This document shows positions 1 to 7,843 of a stretch of 64,000 bases of DNA, in pieces. Each line of letters starts with the position of its first letter. Within the stretch, counting starts at the first letter, position 1. The stretch comes from Alloalcanivorax xiamenensis (GTDB lineage: Bacteria; Pseudomonadota; Gammaproteobacteria; Pseudomonadales; Alcanivoracaceae), in assembly GCF_009846745.1 (NCBI RefSeq), contig NZ_AQPF01000020.1, positions 1-64,000 on the forward strand, written 5' to 3'. Made by a program: the position numbers and the translations under genes. The notes under the pieces were generated by a model. It saw nothing but the letters and a program-made list of their open reading frames with translations, searched no databases and was not told the origin of the DNA.

Positions 1-583
1 ACGCCAGAGTAAAGGTGTCTTTTACCGTGACGCCATCGTCATCAAGCACATGGGCGCGGATATCGTAGGTGGTGCCCACCGTCGGTACGGTCCCTTCCCC
101 GATATGCAGAAACAGGTCATCCCAGGGCGCGCGAATCACCGTACCGTCAGTGCGGAAGGCGTACACCATTCGGTTCTTTCTGTTCAGACGTATCGGGTAA
201 TGGGTGTAGGCAAAGATCTCCATTCTCATGCCTTTCCAAATGGCCCAGGCCAAGCCTAAGAAAAGAAGAGAAAAGAAGATATCGAAGGCCCACCGACCTA
301 GCCCTCTACCACTTCCTTGAGGAAAGAACAGTAACGCAACTGAAAACCCAACGAGCATAAGAAATGCCGTTAGGGTGAAGACTTGAATCTGCCCTTTTTG
401 CCAATACCAGCGATCCACCATCTCCAAGTAGGTGCTGTTGATTTTGATCAGTAATGCTTCATCGTTGGGAGGTTCATCCGTCCAGCGTCGGTCTCTTGAC
501 AGCCGACTCGTTTTCTCTTCCTGCTCGAGAGGGCGATTCACTTTATAGGCATTTCTGCCCAGCCCCGTATAATCAGATAGCAT
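1..583 (-). CDS. DUF6708-like membrane protein, partial (3' end outside window)
   Basis: This is the last visible gene of the vgrG effector module. It starts with ATG one base after the stop of the VasX-like effector gene and runs off the window after 194 codons. The protein begins MLSDYTGLGRNAYKVNRPL. It has two hydrophobic segments (about residues 66-87 and 98-116), followed by a soluble part containing IRLNRKNRMVYAFR and a WDDLF motif. This layout matches my memory of DUF6708 proteins, which often sit beside T6SS effectors. Its position directly downstream of a membrane-active effector suggests an immunity or accessory membrane protein, which is inference. No stop codon is seen because the end is missing. 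Confidence 0.72.
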   Translation of the reverse strand, partial: MLSDYTGLGRNAYKVNRPLEQEEKTSRLSRDRRWTDEPPNDEALLIKINSTYLEMVDRWYWQKGQIQVFTLTAFLMLVGFSVALLFFPQGSGRGLGRWAFDIFFSLLFLGLAWAIWKGMRMEIFAYTHYPIRLNRKNRMVYAFRTDGTVIRAPWDDLFLHIGEGTVPTVGTTYDIRAHVLDDDGVTVKDTFTLA

Positions 584-584
584 T

Positions 585-3422
585 CTAGGCCTCGACTTCC
601 AACAATGAATTCAAAGCAGTGATTTCTTCCTCCAAGGTATTCATGCGAGCATCGTCTTCAGGCTTGCCGCCTCGTCCCAAGCCACCGAAGTAGCATCGCT
701 CCAACCAGTCCTGGAGGTCATCATTCTGGAAAATCAGTATTAGCACCGCAGCCACCAAGACTACGCCTGCCAGAATTATCCCTACTGTAGTGGCACTTAA
801 CCCCACAATCGTTGCTCCGAAAACACCATTAAATGCCATAAACGAGCCTATTGTTGCCCCCGAGGAAAAAAAGTATAGGGCGGCCATCCCCATATTTTCC
901 TTACCTAGTTCGTTCCACCCCTTTATGAAATCCCACACACCAGAAACAAGTGCCGCGGCCAACCCAAATGCCTTAGTAATCCCAAAGAGCACTTTTTTCA
1001 CAGCACTGCCCACGAATCTAGCTGTCCAGGCGCCGGCTATTTCAGCACCGGCCAGCATCCTATGAACCGTTCCGGCCACAGCCTCGGTCACCCCCGCTAC
1101 CGCCGCGCCGAATCGCCACGTGGACTCTACCTGTTGATCCTCGTAGACCGCTTTATCCATGGCCTCCCCCTGCTGTTTCATGGACCAGAATCCAAGCAGG
1201 ACACCGACAATCCCGGTTCGCACGTCCCCGCTGGTCAGGGTTTGCCATCTGGACATGGGGCTTTTGTTCCAATCGTCGATATCCACAACCGCATCGGCGG
1301 CCGCATTGGCCCGCATGCGTTCGGACAGATCACCTTCCACCGCCGCCAGTTGCAGGCGATCCGCCGCGATCTGAACACGTTGCTCAAGTACTCGCCCACC
1401 GGGTGCGCGGTCGTGTGTGATACGTCTGCTTCCTCTGGATTTCACCTCGATCCGGTCTTTCAGTAGCTGTTGATCCATATCAGCAAAGGCCGGGTTCAGC
1501 TGGTGAAGTTGTCGGACGAAGTCATCCAACGCTTCCGCCAAGGTGCCCGAGACGCGGCTGTAAACCACCGGGGTTTTGCCAACCAGCCCCAAGGAAATCA
1601 AGAGCGGCCCCACGCCCTTGTCCATGACGATGTCCAGGACTTTAATCACCGGCCCCATCAGCGCGGCGACCACCCGCGCCGCAGCGCTCTGCCCGGCATC
1701 GGAAAGTTCTTCCATAGCCTTTTCATAGGCCGTGATCAATTTATCCCAGGGCAGTTTCTTCAGATCGGACACAGACAAGCCCCGGTTTGCTTCCTGGTTT
1801 ACCTGTTCCAGAATGGCCGTCTGGTTGAACACCATGGCTCTGAGCAGAAGATTCTCTCGCTGTATGGATTCCGCTGACAGCCAACGCTCGTAGAGTGCCT
1901 GGCAAGCATCGTATTGCTGCGTGTCCTGCAAGCACAGTAACAGGGTGTCCGCAAAGGCCTGGCCATCCTCCATACGCTCAGCGTCGTAGCGGTCGTCGAA
2001 GTAGCCCAATAACTTACTGCTCTCCATCCAGGTCGCGTGGGCCTGGGCCAGGGGCGCCAGCTGGTTCTGGTCAAACGTCTCAAGAGCGGGCTTATAAGTC
2101 TGTTCCAGCCATTCATCAGGTTGCCCTTCTTTAAGCATCTCCCCATACTTCCCCCAGGCGTTGCGTCTGGCCTGGTCAAGATCAGCGGCGGTGAGTTCGG
2201 CAATGGCCTCCGACTCCGCTACTCGAACTTTCTCTTCCCATTCAATGCGATAGGCTCGATCCTGCTCTAGTTTGCGCTCGTGCCATTTGCGCATGACTTC
2301 TTCCTGGTTGGATTGCTCTATAACGGCTTCTGTATTGTTTGTCGCCATAATGGGCAAGTCATACCAGGGCGAGATGCTTTCGACCGCAACCGCTTTTGCC
2401 CCCTGGATCCGGTTAAGCTCAGCCTGATTCTCCAATGCTTCCTGTAATCCGTTTAGCGTCGACGCTATGGTAATCGGTCGCTTAATATCCTCTCTCTCTA
2501 GAAACGATTTGAATTTGGCCCGTAATAGCCCGGCCAGATCGGTGGTGATGCCAACCGGGTCCTCCAGAGCGACGATGGCCGGGGACATACCTGACGACTC
2601 GGCCTGCTCCCGCGCCCATTGCGTTAAGCCCGCTACTTGTTCGCGCAGACCGTGAACCTCTTGTATGGAATGCTCAAGAGCACTACACGGAAAAACGCGC
2701 ATGGTATCCATCGTCGCGATTCTTTCACCGGAAGCCGATTTGGCGACCGGCTTAGGTGAACTGGGCGGCTGCCAGGGATAATGTGACTCGGCAGTCTGGC
2801 TTACAAGTCCCTCCAGGATTTCCTGCATATGCGGTTGGCTACCGCCCTTCCAGCCAGCCAAGGAAATTCGCCGCATACGACTGCGCCGCCCGTCCACATC
2901 ATTGGCATAGGCATGCCAGGTTCGCTTCGTCCAGGCAACGTCGGAGAAAACCATGTAGATGGCATCTGCCTGATCAGCGTTGGGAATCATTATGCAACGA
3001 GCCAGATGTGCATGGCTGGGTTCCCGAGTACAGGAAAACTCTTTCTCTTCGGTTGGCGGGATCAAATGCACATCGATGCCTTCCGGGGATTCGGGATCCA
3101 TACTTTGAAGGGAGCTGTGTATCAATTCAGTAACGAAAGGAAATAGGTATCCGTTCTCGGTCACCTGATATCCGTTCCAGCTCCCTCTCACCTCATTAAA
3201 GACGTATAGATACCCTGGTCTGAGCAAGCGCAAGGTGTAATGTTGCCCTTCAGGGAGAGGAACGCTCTGTACATCGGCACCAAAGGGGCCCGAAACCTCA
3301 GGGACGGCTGGATCATAAGGACCGCTTTCATGATCGTCACGAGCCACCGCGTAACGCAAGGGTAGTATCGGCAGTCCTTGTTTCTTGCAAAATGGGCACT
3401 TTCCATCCTGTGCTGATGTCAT
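585..3422 (-). CDS. T6SS effector, VasX / BTH_I2691 family (putative membrane-active toxin)
   Basis: This 945-aa protein opens with a CPFCKKQGLPILPLRYAVAR motif, the hallmark of the N-terminal region shared by VasX and BTH_I2691-type T6SS effectors. The long middle is charged and helical (about residues 370-560). The C-terminal third carries hydrophobic segments at about 605-640, 795-830 and 844-898, with a charged tail after them. VasX is a colicin-like toxin that disrupts inner membranes, so a pore-forming role is likely by family. The gene overlaps the DUF4123 adaptor gene by 4 bp and is followed after one base by a DUF6708 membrane protein. The vgrG-DUF4123-effector-membrane protein order fits VgrG-dependent delivery. 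The exact toxic activity is not proven by sequence. Confidence 0.85.
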   Translation of the reverse strand: MTSAQDGKCPFCKKQGLPILPLRYAVARDDHESGPYDPAVPEVSGPFGADVQSVPLPEGQHYTLRLLRPGYLYVFNEVRGSWNGYQVTENGYLFPFVTELIHSSLQSMDPESPEGIDVHLIPPTEEKEFSCTREPSHAHLARCIMIPNADQADAIYMVFSDVAWTKRTWHAYANDVDGRRSRMRRISLAGWKGGSQPHMQEILEGLVSQTAESHYPWQPPSSPKPVAKSASGERIATMDTMRVFPCSALEHSIQEVHGLREQVAGLTQWAREQAESSGMSPAIVALEDPVGITTDLAGLLRAKFKSFLEREDIKRPITIASTLNGLQEALENQAELNRIQGAKAVAVESISPWYDLPIMATNNTEAVIEQSNQEEVMRKWHERKLEQDRAYRIEWEEKVRVAESEAIAELTAADLDQARRNAWGKYGEMLKEGQPDEWLEQTYKPALETFDQNQLAPLAQAHATWMESSKLLGYFDDRYDAERMEDGQAFADTLLLCLQDTQQYDACQALYERWLSAESIQRENLLLRAMVFNQTAILEQVNQEANRGLSVSDLKKLPWDKLITAYEKAMEELSDAGQSAAARVVAALMGPVIKVLDIVMDKGVGPLLISLGLVGKTPVVYSRVSGTLAEALDDFVRQLHQLNPAFADMDQQLLKDRIEVKSRGSRRITHDRAPGGRVLEQRVQIAADRLQLAAVEGDLSERMRANAAADAVVDIDDWNKSPMSRWQTLTSGDVRTGIVGVLLGFWSMKQQGEAMDKAVYEDQQVESTWRFGAAVAGVTEAVAGTVHRMLAGAEIAGAWTARFVGSAVKKVLFGITKAFGLAAALVSGVWDFIKGWNELGKENMGMAALYFFSSGATIGSFMAFNGVFGATIVGLSATTVGIILAGVVLVAAVLILIFQNDDLQDWLERCYFGGLGRGGKPEDDARMNTLEEEITALNSLLEVEA

Positions 3423-4306
3423 AGAACCTTCCTTTTCCCTTCAACCGCGTAGTGAGCCAGCATCTCATCGCTAAGATCAGAGCAGGCCTCAACATAAGAG
3501 ATAGTGCTTGATGTCGCCTTGATACAGCACGCTTCCATGTCGGGATGCTTATGAATGTCCGGACCGAATTGGAACGCCTGAGTCACATACAACCGACAGT
3601 CCCGGTCATCCACGATTCCCTTTTCTTTCGCCTCTGCCAGAAGTTGATCCACGCTTCGAAAGAAGGCGGCATTTTGATCGAAATCAGGCATGGAAGCAGA
3701 CAGCGCTTCTGATACTTGATTTATCAAAGGGAGTCGTGACAGTGTCACTTTCTGTTTTTGGCTAAAATTCAATCGGGTGGCGGTTGGCTTGAATAAAGCG
3801 AACCTTTCGTCATTCTTATGATATTGCCAGCCCCCGCCCCCATCCGGCCAGGCCCATACATTGATCGGCCCCATTACGGACATCATTTGGCGGCGATCCA
3901 GTATCCAGGGGAGGTGCAAGAAGACTCTTGGGTCATAAAATCGGCGCAAAGCAACAGTCCCATCTTCAGAGGCAGGCGCAAAAAACAGATCTTGGAGATG
4001 GCGTGTAACGGCATCAACGCTAGCCGTTGTATCCACTAATGCGGAAAGCAACGTCACTCCTTTGTGCCTCCAATATTCGATGCGTTTTGGCAACGTCCCG
4101 CGCAGCAGATCTGGAATATCATCGAACCATACCAGTTGCGGCAGTCGCTGCGCCTGCAAAGACAATGACCGAGGAGCCAAGGGCATCGGCTTTAATCCCT
4201 TCAAGGCTTCAGCAGGAACCTGAATCGGGTTAATAACTGCGCCGACCAGCTCGTCGAGTCGCATTTCATCCATCTGGCGCCGAATCACGACCTGATTGCC
4301 ATTCAT
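3419..4306 (-). CDS. DUF4123 domain adaptor/chaperone for T6SS effector loading
   Basis: The 295-aa product carries a DUF4123 domain (about residues 55-190), with the family core around RFYDPRVFLHLPWIL. DUF4123 proteins (Tap/TEC, VasW in Vibrio) load a cognate effector onto its VgrG and are not themselves part of the secretion tube. The gene lies 88 bp downstream of vgrG, and its last 4 bp overlap the start of the VasX-like effector gene, so translation is probably coupled. The cargo is therefore most likely the effector at 585-3422. No signal peptide or membrane segment is visible, as expected for a cytoplasmic chaperone. Confidence 0.88.
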   Translation of the reverse strand: MNGNQVVIRRQMDEMRLDELVGAVINPIQVPAEALKGLKPMPLAPRSLSLQAQRLPQLVWFDDIPDLLRGTLPKRIEYWRHKGVTLLSALVDTTASVDAVTRHLQDLFFAPASEDGTVALRRFYDPRVFLHLPWILDRRQMMSVMGPINVWAWPDGGGGWQYHKNDERFALFKPTATRLNFSQKQKVTLSRLPLINQVSEALSASMPDFDQNAAFFRSVDQLLAEAKEKGIVDDRDCRLYVTQAFQFGPDIHKHPDMEACCIKATSSTISYVEACSDLSDEMLAHYAVEGKRKVL

Positions 4307-4394
4307 AATTTAAACCGTTTCGGCCTTTCCATTATCGATCCCGGCAGGGCTAGAGCCCAAGATTGATCCATGGCTTGACCCGTTATTAAATTAC

Positions 4395-7300
4395 TCAAGC
4401 CTCGAGATCTTCAATTTCAATGATCAGTTCTTCCGGCACGTCTGTATTTACGACATGGGTCATTCCCTGTTCATTGGTCGTCCCCTCTTCAGCCGTGCCA
4501 TCTGCCCTGACGATACGGTAATGCACCTTCACCAGAGGTTCGCCTGTTTGCTGGTCAGTTAACTGAAACGCCTCGTCGTAGGCTCCCACCTTCTGTTCTG
4601 CTCCAGCGCCCATTGCACCAAGTGCGACAGTCCAGCTTCCACTCCTGTCCGCGTCTTCCAGGTTGACATCACAGATGTCAAGATCACCACCACTCAACAT
4701 CGGCGCCTGAGCGCTCCCCGAACCGGGCCCGACAAACTGTTTCATCGCCGCCTGCAGATGCACGCCGCCAGGCGCCCCCAGCTCGATGTTGCCGCCATCG
4801 AGTTTGAGGTAGGCGCCGCCGGAGGCGAGCAGGAGGGGTTGGTTGGGGGCGGCCAGGATGGCCTGGCTGTTGGTGCTGGCCAGGGCGACGTCCTGGGCGG
4901 CGGCGAGGGTGAAGGGCTGCTTCGGGGCCCGGGCGCTGACTTTGCCTTGGGCGGCGTGCAGTTGAATGCCGCTTTCCTGGTTGGGTTTGCCGCTGGCTGG
5001 CGAGGCACCGTTGTTGTAGAGGCTCAGTCCGCCGCTCACGGTCATGACCGTGCTGTTCTTGCTCATCCAGTTGATGTCCGCGCCGCTGACCAGCGTGGTG
5101 GTGGTGCCCGCCACCCAGGTTTGTCCCTGCTGGGTGACGCTGGCCAGCCCGTCCGGGCTGGTGGCGACGATCAGCGGGCGGGGCCAGCCTGGTGGGGAGC
5201 CGGCACCGCCCTGCTCTCCGCCGGAGCCAGACTGGGTGCCTTTCAGCGTCTTCAGTACCCCGCTCAATGAGCGCTGGGAAGGCAATTCATCGGCTTCGTC
5301 CGCCTGCCCTGCATTCTGGTTGCGCGCGGCGTCGTTGAGTGTTTTCAGCAGATCCGCATTGCCTTGCAGCCGCGCCTGAGCGCCATCGGTACTCATTTGC
5401 CATTGCCCCGCCTCCGTGCTGAGCAGGACGCCTTGTCCGGCCCGAAGCGCGGCGCTGGAAGCCGTATTCAGGTCGGCGCCAAAGCCTCTTTCTCCTTGCC
5501 GCCGGTTGTCATTGCCCGCTTTCAGGTGACCCAGGCTCAGTCGGCTTTGGTGTTGGGTGCTGCCGGCTTCCGTACGCGCCTGCCCCTCTGTGCTATCCAT
5601 CAACAGCCACTGGTGGCCGCTGTTGCCTTGCTGACTGGCGGATAGCGCCTGGCTCTTCAGGCCGGTGTAGACCGCCTTGTGATCGTTTCCGCTGAACCAG
5701 GGCGCGGCGTTGCCGGTGGCGTGGGCATGGCCGCCGCCAACCTGATTATGCTGCGCCTCGTCGTTGCCCTGGCCGTTGTATACGGTGCCGATGGCGATTG
5801 GCCTTTCCGGCTGGCCTTCCAGGAACAGGGTAAGGCTTTCCTGTCCGGTCCGGGGCACGGCGACGCCGCCCCAATCCTCGCCGGCCCAGGGGGTCAGGGT
5901 GCGCACCCAGGTCCAGGAGCCGCCGGTGGCGGGAGCGTTATCCGTGCCACTGTCGAGGGTACTTTCCGGGTGTGGTTCCCCGCTGCTGGAGCTCTCGCCC
6001 CGTTGCCAGGGGTATTGCATCTTGATGCGGTGGTCGCGGTCGGTATGCACCGAAGTGTTGTCCGCGGTCACCACGGCACTGTGCAGGCCCCGGCCGCGAA
6101 CCCGGCCCTGGCTATGCCGTGATGCGCTATCCAGGGGACGAAAAGGCGTATCCACTTGCAAAGCGACGAAACCATTGCGGTAGAAATCAGTCTCTGGTGC
6201 GCTATCCAGAGACGGTAACGGGCCGTCGCCGAGATGCTCGGGCGCGGCGGGAAAGCAAGGCGATGGCGTCTCGAACCGCTGATTGGCCTGCGCCATTAGG
6301 TTCGAGCTCAAATTATTGCGGGCATCGTGGGTCACCGCCAGGCAGAGAAAAGAAGCCTCCTCTTCATATCCGGGATGCTGATGAAGCTGGAATTGCCCAC
6401 CGGGACGCAGGCGCCGCCAGGTTCCATTCCCCTCCACCCGCTTGCCAGCGGCTTCCAGAACTTCGATGTAACGGCGGCCGCGCCATTCGGTTTCCGCCTG
6501 ATTGTGCCAGGCATAGGCCGTGGGGCTGTCATCATCCTCCGCTCCCGACCACGCCATGTCGGCGCTGTTCTGCTGCGAGGACAATGTTTTCAGCGACCGG
6601 TAATCCCAGGTGGCCCGGCGGATACCGGCGGCGTGGGCGCTGCGTCCCGGGCGCCATTGCTGGATAGCGTCTTCCTGTTCAGTGACATCACTGCGGTGAT
6701 AGCGGACTCCGCCGATATCCGAGAAGGCACTGTTGTAATCAGCGATAACCAGCGTATGGCCGCCCGCCACCTGGAACTCGCCGGCTTTCGCTGGCGCGGC
6801 CTGATCCTCTTCCTCGATGTCCTGATGCTCGAACCAGAAGAACAGACCCTGCTCCGACAGGATTCGGGTCATGAAATCCAGACCGTCCTCTTCCAGTTGC
6901 GCACCGAGGCTGTGCCTGAGGTAAAGCGCGTTGTCCGCCAAATCCCAGCGCCAGCGGGGCACCACCACGCCGCCGCGGGCCGCCAATCGTCCGAACAGCG
7001 TGTCGATGATCTCCATGATCGTCATGTCCTGATAGACATGACTGTCCACCCACTGCCGCAGAAAGACGGTCCACGGTTCCAGTACCAGGGCATAGCGCGC
7101 CAGCCCGCCATTACTCTCCAGGTACTCGAAATGGGTAACATGGCCGTGAAAAGGCCGGCGGTTCGTACGGGAATCGGCGGTGAGCAAGGTGAGCAATACC
7201 GGCTGCCCGAACACATCCTCCGCCCGCAGGCGAGCGTCCACCGAAAGCGCGGTGATATCAAAGCGAAACCCGGCCCCGGCTGATACGCCAGCGCCGGAAA

Positions 7301-7427
7301 CCGCTTCCACACCGTGCCAGCTTTCCGGCACCAGCACGTCCGGCCCCAATGGAGTGTGGAGCTGCAATATGCGGGCTCCTTGCCCCGGTGCGGACAATGC
7401 ACTCATCAGATTGGCGATCACATCCAT
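4395..7427 (-). CDS. tssI: VgrG spike protein (TssI) with C-terminal transthyretin-like extension
   Basis: The 1010-aa VgrG forms the trimeric tip of the T6SS tube. The gp27-like part occupies about residues 1-400 (with HVTHFEYLES and MTRILSEQGLFFWFEH), followed by the gp5-like OB region and needle (WVRTLTPWAGEDWGG near residue 510). A DUF2345 beta-helix follows from about 700 to 900. The final 80 residues form an extra domain containing VHYRIVRADGTAEEGTTNEQG, which looks like a transthyretin-like fold. In other systems such a VgrG tail docks cargo. The next genes downstream are a DUF4123 adaptor and an effector, so this tail is the likely docking site. The C-terminal tail differs in base composition from the core, as is common in effector-specific VgrG ends. 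Confidence 0.95.
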   Translation of the reverse strand: MDVIANLMSALSAPGQGARILQLHTPLGPDVLVPESWHGVEAVSGAGVSAGAGFRFDITALSVDARLRAEDVFGQPVLLTLLTADSRTNRRPFHGHVTHFEYLESNGGLARYALVLEPWTVFLRQWVDSHVYQDMTIMEIIDTLFGRLAARGGVVVPRWRWDLADNALYLRHSLGAQLEEDGLDFMTRILSEQGLFFWFEHQDIEEEDQAAPAKAGEFQVAGGHTLVIADYNSAFSDIGGVRYHRSDVTEQEDAIQQWRPGRSAHAAGIRRATWDYRSLKTLSSQQNSADMAWSGAEDDDSPTAYAWHNQAETEWRGRRYIEVLEAAGKRVEGNGTWRRLRPGGQFQLHQHPGYEEEASFLCLAVTHDARNNLSSNLMAQANQRFETPSPCFPAAPEHLGDGPLPSLDSAPETDFYRNGFVALQVDTPFRPLDSASRHSQGRVRGRGLHSAVVTADNTSVHTDRDHRIKMQYPWQRGESSSSGEPHPESTLDSGTDNAPATGGSWTWVRTLTPWAGEDWGGVAVPRTGQESLTLFLEGQPERPIAIGTVYNGQGNDEAQHNQVGGGHAHATGNAAPWFSGNDHKAVYTGLKSQALSASQQGNSGHQWLLMDSTEGQARTEAGSTQHQSRLSLGHLKAGNDNRRQGERGFGADLNTASSAALRAGQGVLLSTEAGQWQMSTDGAQARLQGNADLLKTLNDAARNQNAGQADEADELPSQRSLSGVLKTLKGTQSGSGGEQGGAGSPPGWPRPLIVATSPDGLASVTQQGQTWVAGTTTTLVSGADINWMSKNSTVMTVSGGLSLYNNGASPASGKPNQESGIQLHAAQGKVSARAPKQPFTLAAAQDVALASTNSQAILAAPNQPLLLASGGAYLKLDGGNIELGAPGGVHLQAAMKQFVGPGSGSAQAPMLSGGDLDICDVNLEDADRSGSWTVALGAMGAGAEQKVGAYDEAFQLTDQQTGEPLVKVHYRIVRADGTAEEGTTNEQGMTHVVNTDVPEELIIEIEDLEA

Positions 7428-7492
7428 GTCAGCGGTCCTTCTCGATTAGCCGGTTACCCCACTGAGCGCTCGACGGCGCTGTTCGATTCCGG

Positions 7493-7843
7493 CTACGCCG
7501 AGATCCGCTCCAGTTGAAGCGAAGGCGACTCCGAGCAGTGCAGCTGGTGGTTTCGGCCGGCGATCGTCAACACAATCAATCTTACGTCACTGACCAGCCG
7601 CCCGGCCCGATCCTGCGCTTGAGCCGGCGCTTGGATCCGCCAGGGCATGTGTTCCATCATGCCAAGTAGTTGCCTGGCCTGGTGGCGCTGTTCAATCGGC
7701 GAGTCAACCAGTAACTCGACCACATGGCCCGGGGCCACACGATGCCAGCGGCGCACTTCATCCAACGGTCTTTTCCGGCCAACACTGGGGCCCGAGTCGC
7801 AATTGGCAATGGCTTTTTCCTGATCCACTCCGTAGACGGTCAT
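7493..7843 (-). CDS. Hypothetical protein between clpV and vgrG
   Basis: I do not recognise this 116-aa protein. It overlaps the clpV stop codon by 4 bp (ATGA) and sits 65 bp before vgrG in the same direction, so it is almost certainly co-transcribed and translationally coupled to clpV. The middle contains RRWHRVAPGHVVELLVDSP and the end LERISA. It has no signal peptide, membrane segment or obvious metal motif. The composition (many Arg, Gln and His) is soluble. It could be a small T6SS accessory factor, but no function is claimed. The coupled overlap is the main reason to believe it is real. Confidence 0.6.
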   Translation of the reverse strand: MTVYGVDQEKAIANCDSGPSVGRKRPLDEVRRWHRVAPGHVVELLVDSPIEQRHQARQLLGMMEHMPWRIQAPAQAQDRAGRLVSDVRLIVLTIAGRNHQLHCSESPSLQLERISA

